DNA of 64,000 nt from Candidatus Desulfosporosinus nitrosoreducens (GTDB lineage Bacteria > Bacillota > Desulfitobacteriia > Desulfitobacteriales > Desulfitobacteriaceae), in contig NZ_JAVHUW010000046.1 of the NCBI RefSeq assembly GCF_030954495.1, forward strand, positions 62,001-126,000, given 5' to 3'. Shown piece after piece: positions 25,827 to 35,608 of the stretch. Within the stretch, counting starts at the first letter, position 1. The number at the start of each line of letters is the position of its first letter. The position numbers and the translations under genes are program-made. The notes below the pieces were generated by a model. The model saw only the letters and a list, made by a program, of their open reading frames with translations, did not search any database and was not told the origin of the DNA.

Positions 25827-27074
25827 CTAGTGTGACGCACCTCTTCTTAAAACCGCCAGGGTCCTGTTCATTTCATTGTGAACGATCATATATCCTTCAT
25901 CGACGCCCATGCCCGGCTTGGCCAGCATTTGATCCGGACGGGCAGCCAGAGAGACGTGAACAGCCGTTCGTCCGCCGGCATCCGTTTCGTTGCATGACCC
26001 GCCGACATAAGCTCCCACACCATATTTCTTGGCGTAGAGAACAGCTTCAATAGTATTCTGAATTCCTCCCAAATCCGGAGTTTTGATTTGCACCATATCC
26101 GCCGCCTGGGCATCCACAAACCTCACGATATCTTCATAAGTGTTGCACCACTCATCAGCCACAATTTCCACCTTTATGCCGCGTTCCTTCAGGGCCACGC
26201 GCAAAGCCTTCAATTGAGCAATTTGCCCCTCAACACTTCCGGCGTCCATCGGACCTTCTATTCTTAAATGGAGGGGAGCGGCCGCTTTTTCCAACTCGGC
26301 AAAATACTCGGCCATTCGCTGCGTATCATCCTGAAAAGCGATCCCGATGGTTCCATAAACATCAATATGCAGGACGGGACGGTAATCCTCTCCTCCGAGA
26401 GTAAGAATGCGGTTCCTGAGCCAGGTTACATAATCCAAAAGCAGTTCGCCCTTGGCGCCAAGTTTTGTTGCTACGTTATTAATTAAAGCATGGGGCAAGA
26501 CCCCGGCGCGCTTGATGATCGCCTTATCGGCATTGTCGTAGCGGTCGTCCCCGGTTTGAGTAAAGATAGGAACAGGCTCAAGGATCAGCGGAAGTTGATA
26601 TTCTGCCAAAATAACTTCAGTCATGGTCTTTTTCTTAGCTTTGGCCACCGCGTCCAGGATGGCTTGGCTGACCCCATAGCGAATGGCCGTGTGGTAGCGC
26701 TCCCCATTGGGACGCTTGGAAGTTTCCACAAGACCCGCTAATTGCCGGAACGAATCCAGTTCCTTTCCCAGGAGTTTGGGGGCAATCTCTTCCAGAATAA
26801 TAGGAATAAAATCTTGCGCCAAAAAGAGCGGGTCCCGACCGCCGGCTCCCGAGTACTGCACAGCGGCACAGTCCCCCGCGGCCACCTGTCCGTCTTCCAG
26901 GATGAGCATGACGGAGATGGACTCTCCGCGTTGTCGAACTGCTTTAAAACCCGGGGTTAAAGGCTCGCCGGTATAAGCAAACCCGTCATGGCCCGCTCCC
27001 GCCTTAATCGCTTGTTGGTCGTCAAAATAAAATCCGGTAAGCCCTGGTGACGCTATAACATCAATGATTTTCAC
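25827..27074 (-). CDS. mal: methylaspartate ammonia-lyase
   Basis: 415 residues from GTG 27074 behind GAGGAGGT; this matches the usual ~413. The frame open to 27125 adds residues inside the intergenic gap. It is an enolase-superfamily enzyme: LHIDVYGTIGIAFQ (metal-ligand Asp), HLRIEGPMDAG (metal-ligand Glu), VADEWCNTYEDI, VQIKTPDLGGIQNTIEAV (the catalytic Lys) and GAYVGGSCNETDAGG. It removes ammonia from (2S,3S)-3-methylaspartate to give mesaconate, the second step after glutamate mutase. Last gene of the glutamate mutase operon, 70 bp after glmE. Confidence 0.96.
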   Translation of the reverse strand: MKIIDVIASPGLTGFYFDDQQAIKAGAGHDGFAYTGEPLTPGFKAVRQRGESISVMLILEDGQVAAGDCAAVQYSGAGGRDPLFLAQDFIPIILEEIAPKLLGKELDSFRQLAGLVETSKRPNGERYHTAIRYGVSQAILDAVAKAKKKTMTEVILAEYQLPLILEPVPIFTQTGDDRYDNADKAIIKRAGVLPHALINNVATKLGAKGELLLDYVTWLRNRILTLGGEDYRPVLHIDVYGTIGIAFQDDTQRMAEYFAELEKAAAPLHLRIEGPMDAGSVEGQIAQLKALRVALKERGIKVEIVADEWCNTYEDIVRFVDAQAADMVQIKTPDLGGIQNTIEAVLYAKKYGVGAYVGGSCNETDAGGRTAVHVSLAARPDQMLAKPGMGVDEGYMIVHNEMNRTLAVLRRGASH

Positions 27075-27143
27075 AAATACTACCTCCTCATCTTGCCTGC
27101 AAAGGCGGTCCTTTACAAGCCGCAAAAAGCACCCTCCTTGTCT

Positions 27144-28598
27144 TTAACTCCTGGGCCGCCCCACAAGCATCCCCTTGCCAATAGCATAAATATCGTCGAT
27201 GACCATTTGGAAGGAAGGGTCCCGCCCTTCATCCCGTCCGCGCTTGGCGATACGTTCGCGGTGAAAGTCCTTAATCGTCTCATCAAAAGGAATGTTGCCG
27301 AAATCCAGCACACGCACCGCACCGGCGGTATCACGGGCCGGCAGAATCTTGCCCGCATTAAAGCGGCTGGGAGCGAAAGGCACATCGATAACGCCTGCTT
27401 GGAAAGCGCGGACGGTACCTGCCGCCATGTCCCCCTCGCCGAGAGTCAGAACCCGGTCCAGGATAGCCCTAGTTTCCGCCAGAATCATCTTCTCTTCTAA
27501 GGCCAGTTCGTCCGTCATCGGCAGGCTCTGGTCTTTTAACATGCTCAAAACCTGCTTGGTAGCTCGAATCCCGGCCGCGTTGGCTTCCTTGGTCGGTATT
27601 CCCAAAGCCTCGTGAGGAGTTTTAACAATGACTTTGGAGGCTTTGCCTAAAGCGGCGGTTGCCGCTCCCCAGGAAATAACGCCAAAAGCTTTGGCTTCAT
27701 CCTGAGGGAAACCTCCCATCCACTGATGAAAGACCGTCGTAATCATCACTTGAGGATAGCCCAGTTTCGTCAGATATTCTTCCGCCAAAACCGGAAGTGT
27801 ATGCAAAGCGGCGACATCCTGAATAAGATTGCCGCACTGTCCGTAACCCAGAGTCAGACTGCGCACGCCCTGGGCCACCGCAAGAATTCCTTCAATGACG
27901 GCCACAGCATGAGAAATAGAGGGGGGAACGAGGGTCCCTGTCAGCGGTCCGAAAGGTTCACGGTTGATTTTCACCCCTTGCTCCTCATACAGCCCAATAA
28001 GGCGGTCTACATACTGCCAGTATTTAATCGTGCTTTCTATGGAAACATCCTTCGAATAGGGAATATTGTAGGAAATCCCGCCCCCTTCATAGTCGGTGAA
28101 ACCTCCGGCGATGGTTACCTCGGCAAGCAAACGGGCATCCGGTGTCCCATGACGTACTTGAACAGGCACTTGAACACTCTCCACCACTTGGCGACAGGCC
28201 GCAACCCCATGGTTTACCGCCGGAAAGCCATTGAGCATAGAGCGTCCAATAGACCGGCTTTCCTCAATTCCGGACTGCGCTTCAGTATAGCGGTTTTGCC
28301 GGGTATAAGAATCAATAGTGGAAGGCAGAAAATCCGCCCCTCCTTCATCCTGAAGAAAACGCAGCAGCTCGATATGTTCATTGAGAAGAGCGACACCGGC
28401 GCGGGGCTGAGCAAAGGTTATCCCTTTGGCTTTACCTTCGGCAAGTTTTTCCGCAAAGATCTTGCTCTTAGGCAACGCTTTGTGATAGGCCACCGCTTCC
28501 TCAAAGTTGACATCCTTACCCGTTTCCCATTGTCCCAGGACTTCCTGACGCTGACGCTGAAATTCTTCCGCGTCCATTTTCCGGACTGTTAATTCCAT
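27144..28598 (-). CDS. glmE: glutamate mutase epsilon subunit
   Basis: 484 residues, the usual length. Catalytic TIM-barrel subunit: [53 protein letters not shown] (substrate-binding Arg), [31 protein letters not shown] and [16 protein letters not shown]. With the small GlmS subunit and adenosylcobalamin it rearranges (S)-glutamate into (2S,3S)-3-methylaspartate. It has a textbook GAGGAGGT site and starts 2 bp after mutL stops. Confidence 0.97.
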   Translation of the reverse strand: MELTVRKMDAEEFQRQRQEVLGQWETGKDVNFEEAVAYHKALPKSKIFAEKLAEGKAKGITFAQPRAGVALLNEHIELLRFLQDEGGADFLPSTIDSYTRQNRYTEAQSGIEESRSIGRSMLNGFPAVNHGVAACRQVVESVQVPVQVRHGTPDARLLAEVTIAGGFTDYEGGGISYNIPYSKDVSIESTIKYWQYVDRLIGLYEEQGVKINREPFGPLTGTLVPPSISHAVAVIEGILAVAQGVRSLTLGYGQCGNLIQDVAALHTLPVLAEEYLTKLGYPQVMITTVFHQWMGGFPQDEAKAFGVISWGAATAALGKASKVIVKTPHEALGIPTKEANAAGIRATKQVLSMLKDQSLPMTDELALEEKMILAETRAILDRVLTLGEGDMAAGTVRAFQAGVIDVPFAPSRFNAGKILPARDTAGAVRVLDFGNIPFDETIKDFHRERIAKRGRDEGRDPSFQMVIDDIYAIGKGMLVGRPRS

Positions 28599-28600
28599 AG

Positions 28601-29989
28601 TTATACCTCCTCTAGTTTGACTACATATTTTTTCATTATCCGCAGGGCGGCCTGCGGTGCCACTTCCCGCAGCAGACCCATAGCTGCCAGGATATAGTCT
28701 TTGTCGAGATAAAAGCTGGGATTTTGAGGTTTAAGCAGAGTCGGCTCTCCCGGGTTAAAGACGGAACCTTTGAGAATTTCCCAAACATGAGGGTTGTGAA
28801 GCAAAACTCCTCCCGTCCCGATTACAGCAGGCAACGGTGTTAAATCCTTTCCGTGCTGAACATAGGTCGCCCCGAAAGGAGTGTAAACAACCTCAATCGT
28901 CCCTACATGGCGTTCTACGGCCAGGCTGACAGCCATCCTGCCCATAGCCAGATCAAATTGGGCTTCTTCTTCAGTTTGAGGTATGAGCCAGGGGTCTTTT
29001 TTGTACAGCTCTAATTGAGCTGCCACCTGATCGTCCCTCCAGCCCAAAACATCGTACAATTTCCGGCCCGAGGCCTCTACCAGGGCCTCCGAGCTGTAAC
29101 GCATCCCCAGATCCCCTTCAACCGTCCGTTTGGCATAAGGTTCCGGCAAACCCTTGAACATAACATTCGGCTTGCTCGGCTCTCCTTTGGCGATAGAGTG
29201 AACATCCGTCGTCGCCCCTCCGACATCAACAATCATGAGTTCCCCCAGGCCCCGCTCTGATCCCTGCCCTTCAGCCAGCAACTCTGCCGCTGAAAGTACC
29301 GCTGCCGGGGTGGGCATCAGAATCCGCTCCAAAAACTCTTCCGCCTTATCCAATCCCTTGGCGTGGACAATATGACTGAGGAATATATCCCGAATCGCCA
29401 GGCGGGCCGAATCCACCGCCAACACGCCAAGGTCAGGCATCACATTGTCCGCAACAACGACAGGATCATGCCGCCGCCTCAAGAGATCCGCAGCCTGCGC
29501 CGCTGCCGCTTTATTGCCGGCAACCACAACCGGGAGACTAAAAGGAAGTGTACTGAGGATTTCCGCGTTCTTAAGCATAATTTCTTTGTTTCCGCCGTCC
29601 GTCCCTCCGGCCAGCAAAAAGATGTCCGGCTTGGCAGAAATAATCTTTGCCAAGTCCTGAGCTGTCAGTTCATAGCTGAAAATCTCCATGACTCGCGCAC
29701 CAGCGCCTAGCGCCGCCCGTCTGGCCGCTTCAGCCGTCAATTCCTTGACCAGGCCACTGGCCATCATCTTCAGCCCGCCCGCCGCGCTGCTGCAGGCGAG
29801 TTTGCGGATAAAGTTCCACCCTCCCGCCGGCTCCGGTATCTGAGCCAGAGCGGCATGCAAACCTTCCATAATGTTGGTCTCAACGGTTGTCCCCGCCCGG
29901 GCAGTGCCCAGAACCTCTTCCCTGTCGAGATCAACAATGGTAACTTTAGTATAGGTGCTGCCGAAATCAATGAGAAGAACCGCTTGCAA
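28601..29989 (-). CDS. mutL: MutL, glutamate mutase-associated actin-like ATPase
   Basis: 462 residues of the MutL/GlmL family. ASKHA-fold motifs: [18 protein letters not shown] at the start, [18 protein letters not shown] region ([12 protein letters not shown]), [17 protein letters not shown] and [12 protein letters not shown]. It lies between the S and E subunit genes, as in other Clostridia. It is thought to be a reactivating chaperone that swaps inactivated cobalamin, but its exact role is not proven. Confidence 0.93.
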   Translation of the reverse strand: MQAVLLIDFGSTYTKVTIVDLDREEVLGTARAGTTVETNIMEGLHAALAQIPEPAGGWNFIRKLACSSAAGGLKMMASGLVKELTAEAARRAALGAGARVMEIFSYELTAQDLAKIISAKPDIFLLAGGTDGGNKEIMLKNAEILSTLPFSLPVVVAGNKAAAAQAADLLRRRHDPVVVADNVMPDLGVLAVDSARLAIRDIFLSHIVHAKGLDKAEEFLERILMPTPAAVLSAAELLAEGQGSERGLGELMIVDVGGATTDVHSIAKGEPSKPNVMFKGLPEPYAKRTVEGDLGMRYSSEALVEASGRKLYDVLGWRDDQVAAQLELYKKDPWLIPQTEEEAQFDLAMGRMAVSLAVERHVGTIEVVYTPFGATYVQHGKDLTPLPAVIGTGGVLLHNPHVWEILKGSVFNPGEPTLLKPQNPSFYLDKDYILAAMGLLREVAPQAALRIMKKYVVKLEEV

Positions 29990-30003
29990 GGCTCATTCCC
30001 CCT

Positions 30004-30423
30004 TCAATTTTCCGTAATCCCCAAGTCCCCGCGCAAATCCTTAATCGGAATCTCAGGCATCGTACCCGGCGGGTAAACCCGATTAAAGCCCATCGCCAAA
30101 AAACGTTGTTTAACAGATTCAAAATCCTGTTTACCCACAACCAGGTTGCCTCCTACATACATCAGAATATCCCCGATACCCTTTTCCTGACACTTCTCAC
30201 GCAGCCCCCGGCAATCCATCTCACCATGCCCGTAAAGCGATGAGACCAGCAAAGCATCGGCATTCGTTTCAATCGCGGAGTGAATAAACTCTTCCTGGGT
30301 TGAGAGCACTCCAATGTTAATCACTTTAAAACCGGCTTGCGTGAAGGCATAGTCCAGGATGCGGTTTCCCACGGCATGAACATCCGAACCGATTACCCCC
30401 AGTACCAAGGTCTTTTGTTGCAC
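30004..30423 (-). CDS. glmS: glutamate mutase sigma subunit (B12-binding)
   Basis: 139 residues. The cobalamin-binding D-x-H-x-x-G motif is D14-V-H16-A-V-G19, followed by the expected S-x-L ([14 protein letters not shown]) and GG ([15 protein letters not shown]) motifs. It holds adenosylcobalamin by the lower-face histidine and joins GlmE to form the active heterotetramer. It lies 27 bp after murI and 14 bp before mutL. Confidence 0.97.
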   Translation of the reverse strand: MQQKTLVLGVIGSDVHAVGNRILDYAFTQAGFKVINIGVLSTQEEFIHSAIETNADALLVSSLYGHGEMDCRGLREKCQEKGIGDILMYVGGNLVVGKQDFESVKQRFLAMGFNRVYPPGTMPEIPIKDLRGDLGITEN

Positions 30424-30450
30424 GATAAATTCCTCCCGGCGTTTTCATAA

Positions 30451-31380
30451 TTAAGTGTGAAACGGGGTGTCCCCAAAGCACACTTGTTCTACAGATTCTA
30501 TGGGTTCATGCAGAAGCGTATTGCCAACCTGGCGGAAAAGTCCCGGGTCCCCGCTGACAAAATAGCGGGCCCGCCATTGGCTTTTTCCCGCATTGACTGC
30601 AGAGATCTCAGATCTTGAGCGGCGCTCAGAATTTGCCGCATCACGCCCTTCCATCTCCTGCAGCAATACTTTAAGTTCCTCTACAACAGCTAAAGCGGGA
30701 TCAATGATCAGGACATCCTCCCCTAAAATTTCTTTAAGAACCGGTTCCAGGAAAGGGTAGTGTGTGCAGCCCAGGATAAGAGCGTCAACCCCGGCGGCTT
30801 GAAGAGGGGCCAGGTATGTTTTGGCAATTCCCCGCGCTTCGGCGGAATTTGCCAGTCCGGCCTCTATCAAGGGAACAAACAGCGGGCACCCCTGAGCCTT
30901 GACCAAAGCGATGGCCTGTTCACCCTGCTGCCAGGACTCCCTCAGCACAGCGTTTTCCGGCACACTCCCGCGGGCTAAGGCCCGGCTCACTCCCGTCGAA
31001 TAGGCTTTGCTGCGTACGGTCGTTTCCGTAGCTATCAAGCCAATCCGTCCCGCAATGGTTTTTTCAACAGCTAAACGGGCTCCGGGGTCAACCATCCCGA
31101 TCATGGGAATATTAAATCTCTCTCTAAGTATAGGCAAGGCCGTTGCCGAACTTGTATTGCAAGCAACCACAATAACCTCGGCGCCTTGTCCGATGAGAAA
31201 CGTGACACTCTCTTCTCCGAAACGGACAAGTTCTTCTTGAGAGCGATTCCCGTAAGGCACCCGGGCGGTATCCCCAAAATAAACAATTCTCACATCGAAC
31301 AACTGCTCTAAAATTTCTTTCATGACAGTGAGTCCGCCAACTCCGGAATCAAATAAACCGATAATCCGTTGTTTTCTCAA
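30451..31380 (-). CDS. murI: glutamate racemase
   Basis: 309 residues, slightly longer than usual. Motifs: GLFDSGVGGLTVMKEI (catalytic Asp), ARVPYGNRSQEEL, VVACNTSSATALP (first catalytic Cys), GLIATETTVRS and LILGCTHYPFLEPVL (second catalytic Cys). A ~30-residue hydrophilic insert (EGRDAANSERRSRSE...) precedes the C-terminal strand. It interconverts L- and D-glutamate. Its TTG start overlaps the stop of the GntR gene (TTGA), and glmS follows by 27 bp. Besides wall synthesis, a role in feeding D-glutamate into L-glutamate fermentation is likely from context. Confidence 0.95.
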   Translation of the reverse strand: MRKQRIIGLFDSGVGGLTVMKEILEQLFDVRIVYFGDTARVPYGNRSQEELVRFGEESVTFLIGQGAEVIVVACNTSSATALPILRERFNIPMIGMVDPGARLAVEKTIAGRIGLIATETTVRSKAYSTGVSRALARGSVPENAVLRESWQQGEQAIALVKAQGCPLFVPLIEAGLANSAEARGIAKTYLAPLQAAGVDALILGCTHYPFLEPVLKEILGEDVLIIDPALAVVEELKVLLQEMEGRDAANSERRSRSEISAVNAGKSQWRARYFVSGDPGLFRQVGNTLLHEPIESVEQVCFGDTPFHT

Positions 31381-32330
31381 AGTTTGCCCCCCTTTATTTC
31401 CAGCAAAGCTCCGCGGAGCAGGTTTAGACTGCCGGCATCCGGCTCAAAACGAAATTCAATACATTCCATATTTTCCGGAAGCGCCTTTTCAACCCCAAGC
31501 CGCAGTTTAGGAGCAAGAATCACAGCTCCGCAATCCCGCAGGGCCTCACGCAGCTTCATTTCATTTGGTTGAATCAAAGTCTTAACTGCCGGATACAACC
31601 CGGCCTGATTTAAAGCAGACTTAACTTTTTCGGCAAATTGGTTGCTTTCACAAACTAAAGCCAAATCCCGTCCCAGCGTTAATTTAGCAATCCGCACAAT
31701 CGTCTCGAGCTTTGGCTGAAGCGACATCCCTATGATCGGAAGGTCAAGATCTCCCAACAAAGCCTTAACCTCCGAAAGATGAGGCACCCCTGTCACGACC
31801 ATATCTATTCCGGCCAAGCGTTTCTGGGCAAGGGGGGATTCCCGCAGCTCAGGGAGCAAAAACGGCAGCAAACTGACCCCTGGGCCGAGATTCCAACGGG
31901 CCTCGGCAAGCTGCTCAGGGTTACATTCTACGAAAGCGACTTTTATGCGGGACAAAAGATCCTTTTTTTCCATCCCCCGTACGTGCACAAAAGAAACGAA
32001 ATCATCAATGGTAAAACCCATCCCCACCGCTTCTTCCATGGCCACATCAATAATACGCAGCACCTTTTCTTTGCGTCCCTCTTGCTGCATAATTAGCAGC
32101 GTGTCGGCTACGAAGGTCCCTCTTCCCTGAGCTGAACTTAAGACCCCTTCGCTTTCTAATTCTTTGTAGGCTTGGCTGACAGTATTGCGGCTCACGGCCA
32201 AGCTTGCCGCCAACTCCCTCTCCGTCGGCAGTTTTGTTCCGGCAGCCCAGACACCTTGAGTAATGCGCCGCCGGATTTGCTCCTTGAGTTGTATATAATA
32301 GGGAACCCCACTTTTGCGATCAAGATTCAT
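31377..32330 (-). CDS. GntR-type transcriptional regulator of the glutamate operon
   Basis: 317 residues. The N-terminal winged helix-turn-helix is clear (about 8-75): PYYIQLKEQIRRRITQGVW, TKLPTERELAASLAVSRNTV and QGRGTF. Residues about 95-317 form a sensor domain with alternating beta/alpha pattern (VVTGVPHLSEVKALLGDLDLPIIGMSLQ). It is not the usual UTRA or FCD domain and not an aminotransferase, and may be a periplasmic-binding-protein-like ligand domain. It is the first gene of the murI-glmS-mutL-glmE-mal operon and presumably controls it in response to glutamate or a pathway product. Confidence 0.85.
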   Translation of the reverse strand: MNLDRKSGVPYYIQLKEQIRRRITQGVWAAGTKLPTERELAASLAVSRNTVSQAYKELESEGVLSSAQGRGTFVADTLLIMQQEGRKEKVLRIIDVAMEEAVGMGFTIDDFVSFVHVRGMEKKDLLSRIKVAFVECNPEQLAEARWNLGPGVSLLPFLLPELRESPLAQKRLAGIDMVVTGVPHLSEVKALLGDLDLPIIGMSLQPKLETIVRIAKLTLGRDLALVCESNQFAEKVKSALNQAGLYPAVKTLIQPNEMKLREALRDCGAVILAPKLRLGVEKALPENMECIEFRFEPDAGSLNLLRGALLEIKGGKL

Positions 32331-32676
32331 TTGACCACCTCTTCAGCTGACTTCGATTTAAGCCTTGGCTTAATCCTTATTGGCATGGTCCATCAGTCCA
32401 ATTCTATTGTATCTATATTCGTGCTTCCCCGTGAAATTCCTTCCCACTGCCTTAGTATTTTATGAAAATTATTTTCTAATTCTCTTTGTGCAAAGTCATC
32501 TCCGATTCTTTTCAATAACATAGAGGCGAGCTCTGAACTGTTCAACCAAAAATCTTCTCCAGCCATTCACAGAAACAGGTTTTAGCAAATAACTCACAGC
32601 AATAAACAAGGCGCAACGAACTGTAAAAGTTCGTTGCGCCTTGTTTAGTTAGGAGTAATTTTGGAATTCAATCGGG
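32331..32676. other. intergenic region upstream of the glutamate operon
   Basis: About 345 bp without a supported gene. It should hold the promoter and operator of the GntR-led operon (minus strand, right of 32330) and contains the terminator of the CWB2 protein at 32604-32646. No cobalamin riboswitch was recognised. Confidence 0.5.
32604..32646 (-). terminator. terminator after CWB2 protein gene
   Basis: Perfect 19-bp stem: 32604-32622 (AAACAAGGCGCAACGAACT) with 32628-32646. It lies 31 bp beyond the stop codon. Confidence 0.8.
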
Positions 32677-34290
32677 TTAATGGACCAGCATTTGTTTTAA
32701 CTGAGATTCCAGATCCAAAGAAATGCTGTTATTGTTCCCTATGACTGACGTTTGCTTGATGTAGCCTTTATTAAATAACAAGAAATAGTTTAAACTGGAG
32801 GGCAGGGAATTTTGCGGAAGCATCACCACAAAACCACCTTGTTTGGCAGCCAAAGCAGCCGTTACTAAGGCATCTGCCTTAGGTTCCCCGGAGCTCACAT
32901 CATCCTGACGAACAAGGCCGGATGTAAAATAAATCGGGGACTGTGGGGTATCTGTGTTAAAAAGGTTCTGGAAGATGATATTTTCCGTGTCATAGCGGTC
33001 AAAACCGCCCCAGCGTTTGACATGATACTTGGAACTCAGTTCATTCTCTACCGAACTGTCAATGACAGCCGTGCCTCCCAGTAAAATGACATTGCCTGCC
33101 TTAAGATTTGCCAAGGCTTGAGCCGTGGAAGCCGGCACCGAATTTTGTTCCGTAAGTAAAATCGGGCTTCCTTGCTCAGCGGCAAAAGCACTGATGGCGA
33201 TAGCGTCGGGAATAGCATAGGCATTAGCTATATAAACAGTCTGAGTAGGGTCAATCCCCACGTTGGCCGATATCTGAGCCGCCGTATCATAGGCTTGCTG
33301 ACCCGCAATCCTGGTAACTGTAAATTCACCGCTTAAACTGTCTTGAATCCCTTGGGAGACCGCAACCGTACCGCCAATGATGTAAACATTTTTAGCTCCC
33401 AGACTTTGAAGCTCCGTTAACGTTCGGTCATCCAGTTTGGACGAACTCGTCATGAGAATCGGTGCGTCAAGTTTTTTGGAAAGCGGTGCGGCGGCAAGAG
33501 CATCCGAAAATTGGTCGTCCCGGGTCAGGATTACATTTTGTGCCCCCGCGGTCCAGCCACTTTGGGCAACACTGATCGCTAAAGAAACATTATCACTGGA
33601 AGTTCCCCCAATTCGCGTGCTCTGAGAATAAGCGGGTTGAACCGGAATAGTGCCAATGATATGTCCGGCATAGTCAATATTGACATTGCCATACAAGGTC
33701 GGTGTCATGGAAAACGTGAACGTTCCATCGCTGAGTGTCGTATAAGAAACGGTTGAAGCTCCAACCAGAGACCCGTCGACAGTTCCGGATTTACGCATTA
33801 ATGGATTTCCGTCAGCATCCGTTACTTTAACCCGCACGGTATTGTTAGTGTTAATATACAATGGATCTGTAATAAGCGTTTTGGCATCCAGTACCGTAAT
33901 AGTCCCTGACGCAAAAGCCGTTCCTATAGCCCCTTGGCGAATCACCAGTTGATAATCTCCGGCGGTTTCCAACGTCACGTTGGAAATTGTGTAATCCCCG
34001 CTATTTCCGGATATTTGATAAATTTTAGACACACCATCAGAGCCCGTAATGGTCGCACTGGCTACACTCCCTGAAAAAGGATTGGAGTTGTTATCCCAGA
34101 GCTGGACATTAATGTTATCCGTTTCCCCGGCAATCAAGGTGGAATCGGCACTCGTCGCAAAGCTGAGCCAGGCCAGCCATGTACTGCCATCACTCGTGTC
34201 CGCTGAGGCCAGCCCCGGGATCATCCCTATTATTAAAACCATTATTACCAGTACGCTCAGCACCGCATGCGTCCGTCTCTTTTTCCCCAC
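32677..34290 (-). CDS. CWB2 cell-wall-binding surface protein with Ig-like domain
   Basis: 537 residues. Signal peptide about 1-30 (ending GLASA). Residues about 35-220 are beta-rich Ig-/invasin-like, with phrases such as AGDYQLVIRQG and NTVRVKVTDADGNPL. Residues about 225-537 hold three CWB2 repeats (TRIGGTSSDNVSLAISVAQ, TRIAGQQAYDTAAQISANVG, KRWGGFDRYDTENII). It is expected to be displayed non-covalently on the cell wall. It lies downstream of the MacAB-type genes in the same direction, but 100 bp away and with its own ribosome site. Confidence 0.88.
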   Translation of the reverse strand: MGKKRRTHAVLSVLVIMVLIIGMIPGLASADTSDGSTWLAWLSFATSADSTLIAGETDNINVQLWDNNSNPFSGSVASATITGSDGVSKIYQISGNSGDYTISNVTLETAGDYQLVIRQGAIGTAFASGTITVLDAKTLITDPLYINTNNTVRVKVTDADGNPLMRKSGTVDGSLVGASTVSYTTLSDGTFTFSMTPTLYGNVNIDYAGHIIGTIPVQPAYSQSTRIGGTSSDNVSLAISVAQSGWTAGAQNVILTRDDQFSDALAAAPLSKKLDAPILMTSSSKLDDRTLTELQSLGAKNVYIIGGTVAVSQGIQDSLSGEFTVTRIAGQQAYDTAAQISANVGIDPTQTVYIANAYAIPDAIAISAFAAEQGSPILLTEQNSVPASTAQALANLKAGNVILLGGTAVIDSSVENELSSKYHVKRWGGFDRYDTENIIFQNLFNTDTPQSPIYFTSGLVRQDDVSSGEPKADALVTAALAAKQGGFVVMLPQNSLPSSLNYFLLFNKGYIKQTSVIGNNNSISLDLESQLKQMLVH

Positions 34291-34390
34291 GTACTATTTC
34301 CCCTTTCCAACTTCCTATCACTAAAAACTATACAGAACGAATCCTTCTCCAACTGAAAACAGCTAACAAGATGCCATGGGTTAAACATTT

Positions 34391-35608
34391 TTATTCATAC
34401 CTTAAGGCATCAATAGGATCCATAGCGGCAGCTTTGCGGGCGGGAAAAACTCCGAAGAGAATTCCGATCGCAGCAGAGAAACCGAAAGCAACCAATACCG
34501 AAGTCGGAGAAATACTGGTACTCATCTTCAAAGCCTTCCCCGCCAGAGTAGATCCGCCAAAGCCAATGGCAATGCCAATCCCTCCCCCCAAGATACTGAG
34601 TACGACCGCTTCAATCAGAAACTGCATCATGATATCAAAACCTTTAGCTCCGATCGCTTTCCGGATTCCAATCTCCCTGGTTCGTTCTGTAACCGAGACG
34701 AGCATGATATTCATAATCCCGATTCCTCCAACCAACAAGGAAATACCGGCAATTCCGCCTAAGAGCATAGTCAAGGTTTGGGTAACCCCTGTCATAGTTT
34801 GCAACATATCAGCCTGGTTCTGTACCGTAAAATCGTCGGCCTTGCCATCGGGAATTTTATGAGCTTTGTGCAGGGCCGCCGTAATCTCATCCTGAGCTGT
34901 CTGCATTTGGGTCTCAGATGTAGCGGATACCAAAATATTGCGGACCGTCTTTTTCCCAATCAAACGCTCTTGAATAGTGGAAATCGGTGCGGTTATCATG
35001 TCGTCACTGCTCATAAAACCTGTTGAGCCCGTAGTCGTAGTTACCCCAATGACTTGAAACGGTACATTATTGATTTTTATCACTTTCCCGATAACCGAGG
35101 CATTGGCGTCACCAAACAAGTCTGTGACAACGGTAGGTCCAAGGACAGCGACCCGGGCACTGTTATCGACATCTTCCGTCGTAATAAAACGCCCGCTTTC
35201 CATCGTCACATTTTTAATGCCCTGATAATCTGCAGTGGTTCCCGTAATGGTTGTCGACGTGTTGCCCGAAGCAAAAACCACTTGCCCGCTGGTACTTGTC
35301 ACCGGCGCAACAGCTTTAATCGCCGTGTCGATGGGGATTTTAGTCACGTCCGTCATAGTCAGGTTATTGGAACTGCCCGCTCCCCCTCTTACCCCTCCGG
35401 AATTGGACTGTCCGGAACTGATCGTCAGGAGGTTGGAACCTAATCCCTGAATCTGAGAAGTAATTGAAGCGGTTGCCCCATTGCCGATCCCAACCATGGC
35501 GATAACGGCGGCTACCCCGATAATCATTCCCAGCATGGTCAAAGCTGAACGCAGTTTATTGGCCCGCAAGGCCCGAAGAGAGACCCGGATACTTTCAAAA
35601 AAGTTCAC
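34391..35608 (-). CDS. MacB-like ABC transporter permease
   Basis: 405 residues. The N-terminal membrane helix (RSALTMLGMIIGVAAVIAMVGIGNG) is followed by a large extracytoplasmic MacB_PCD domain and three C-terminal helices of the FtsX type (GISLLVGGIGIMNIMLVSVTERTREIGIRKAIGAKG). MacB-type permeases use ATP hydrolysis to drive mechanotransmission that expels substrates through a partner adaptor. The start overlaps the ATPase gene by 4 bases. Confidence 0.93.
   Translation of the reverse strand: MNFFESIRVSLRALRANKLRSALTMLGMIIGVAAVIAMVGIGNGATASITSQIQGLGSNLLTISSGQSNSGGVRGGAGSSNNLTMTDVTKIPIDTAIKAVAPVTSTSGQVVFASGNTSTTITGTTADYQGIKNVTMESGRFITTEDVDNSARVAVLGPTVVTDLFGDANASVIGKVIKINNVPFQVIGVTTTTGSTGFMSSDDMITAPISTIQERLIGKKTVRNILVSATSETQMQTAQDEITAALHKAHKIPDGKADDFTVQNQADMLQTMTGVTQTLTMLLGGIAGISLLVGGIGIMNIMLVSVTERTREIGIRKAIGAKGFDIMMQFLIEAVVLSILGGGIGIAIGFGGSTLAGKALKMSTSISPTSVLVAFGFSAAIGILFGVFPARKAAAMDPIDALRYE

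Noticed and set aside
27726..28592. 288-codon plus-strand ORF
   Set aside because: It lies wholly antisense to glmE, whose motifs are unmistakable. The length reflects codon bias of the true gene.
34179..34862. 227-codon plus-strand ORF
   Set aside because: It is antisense to the end of the MacB-type permease and the start of the CWB2 gene, with no recognisable motif.
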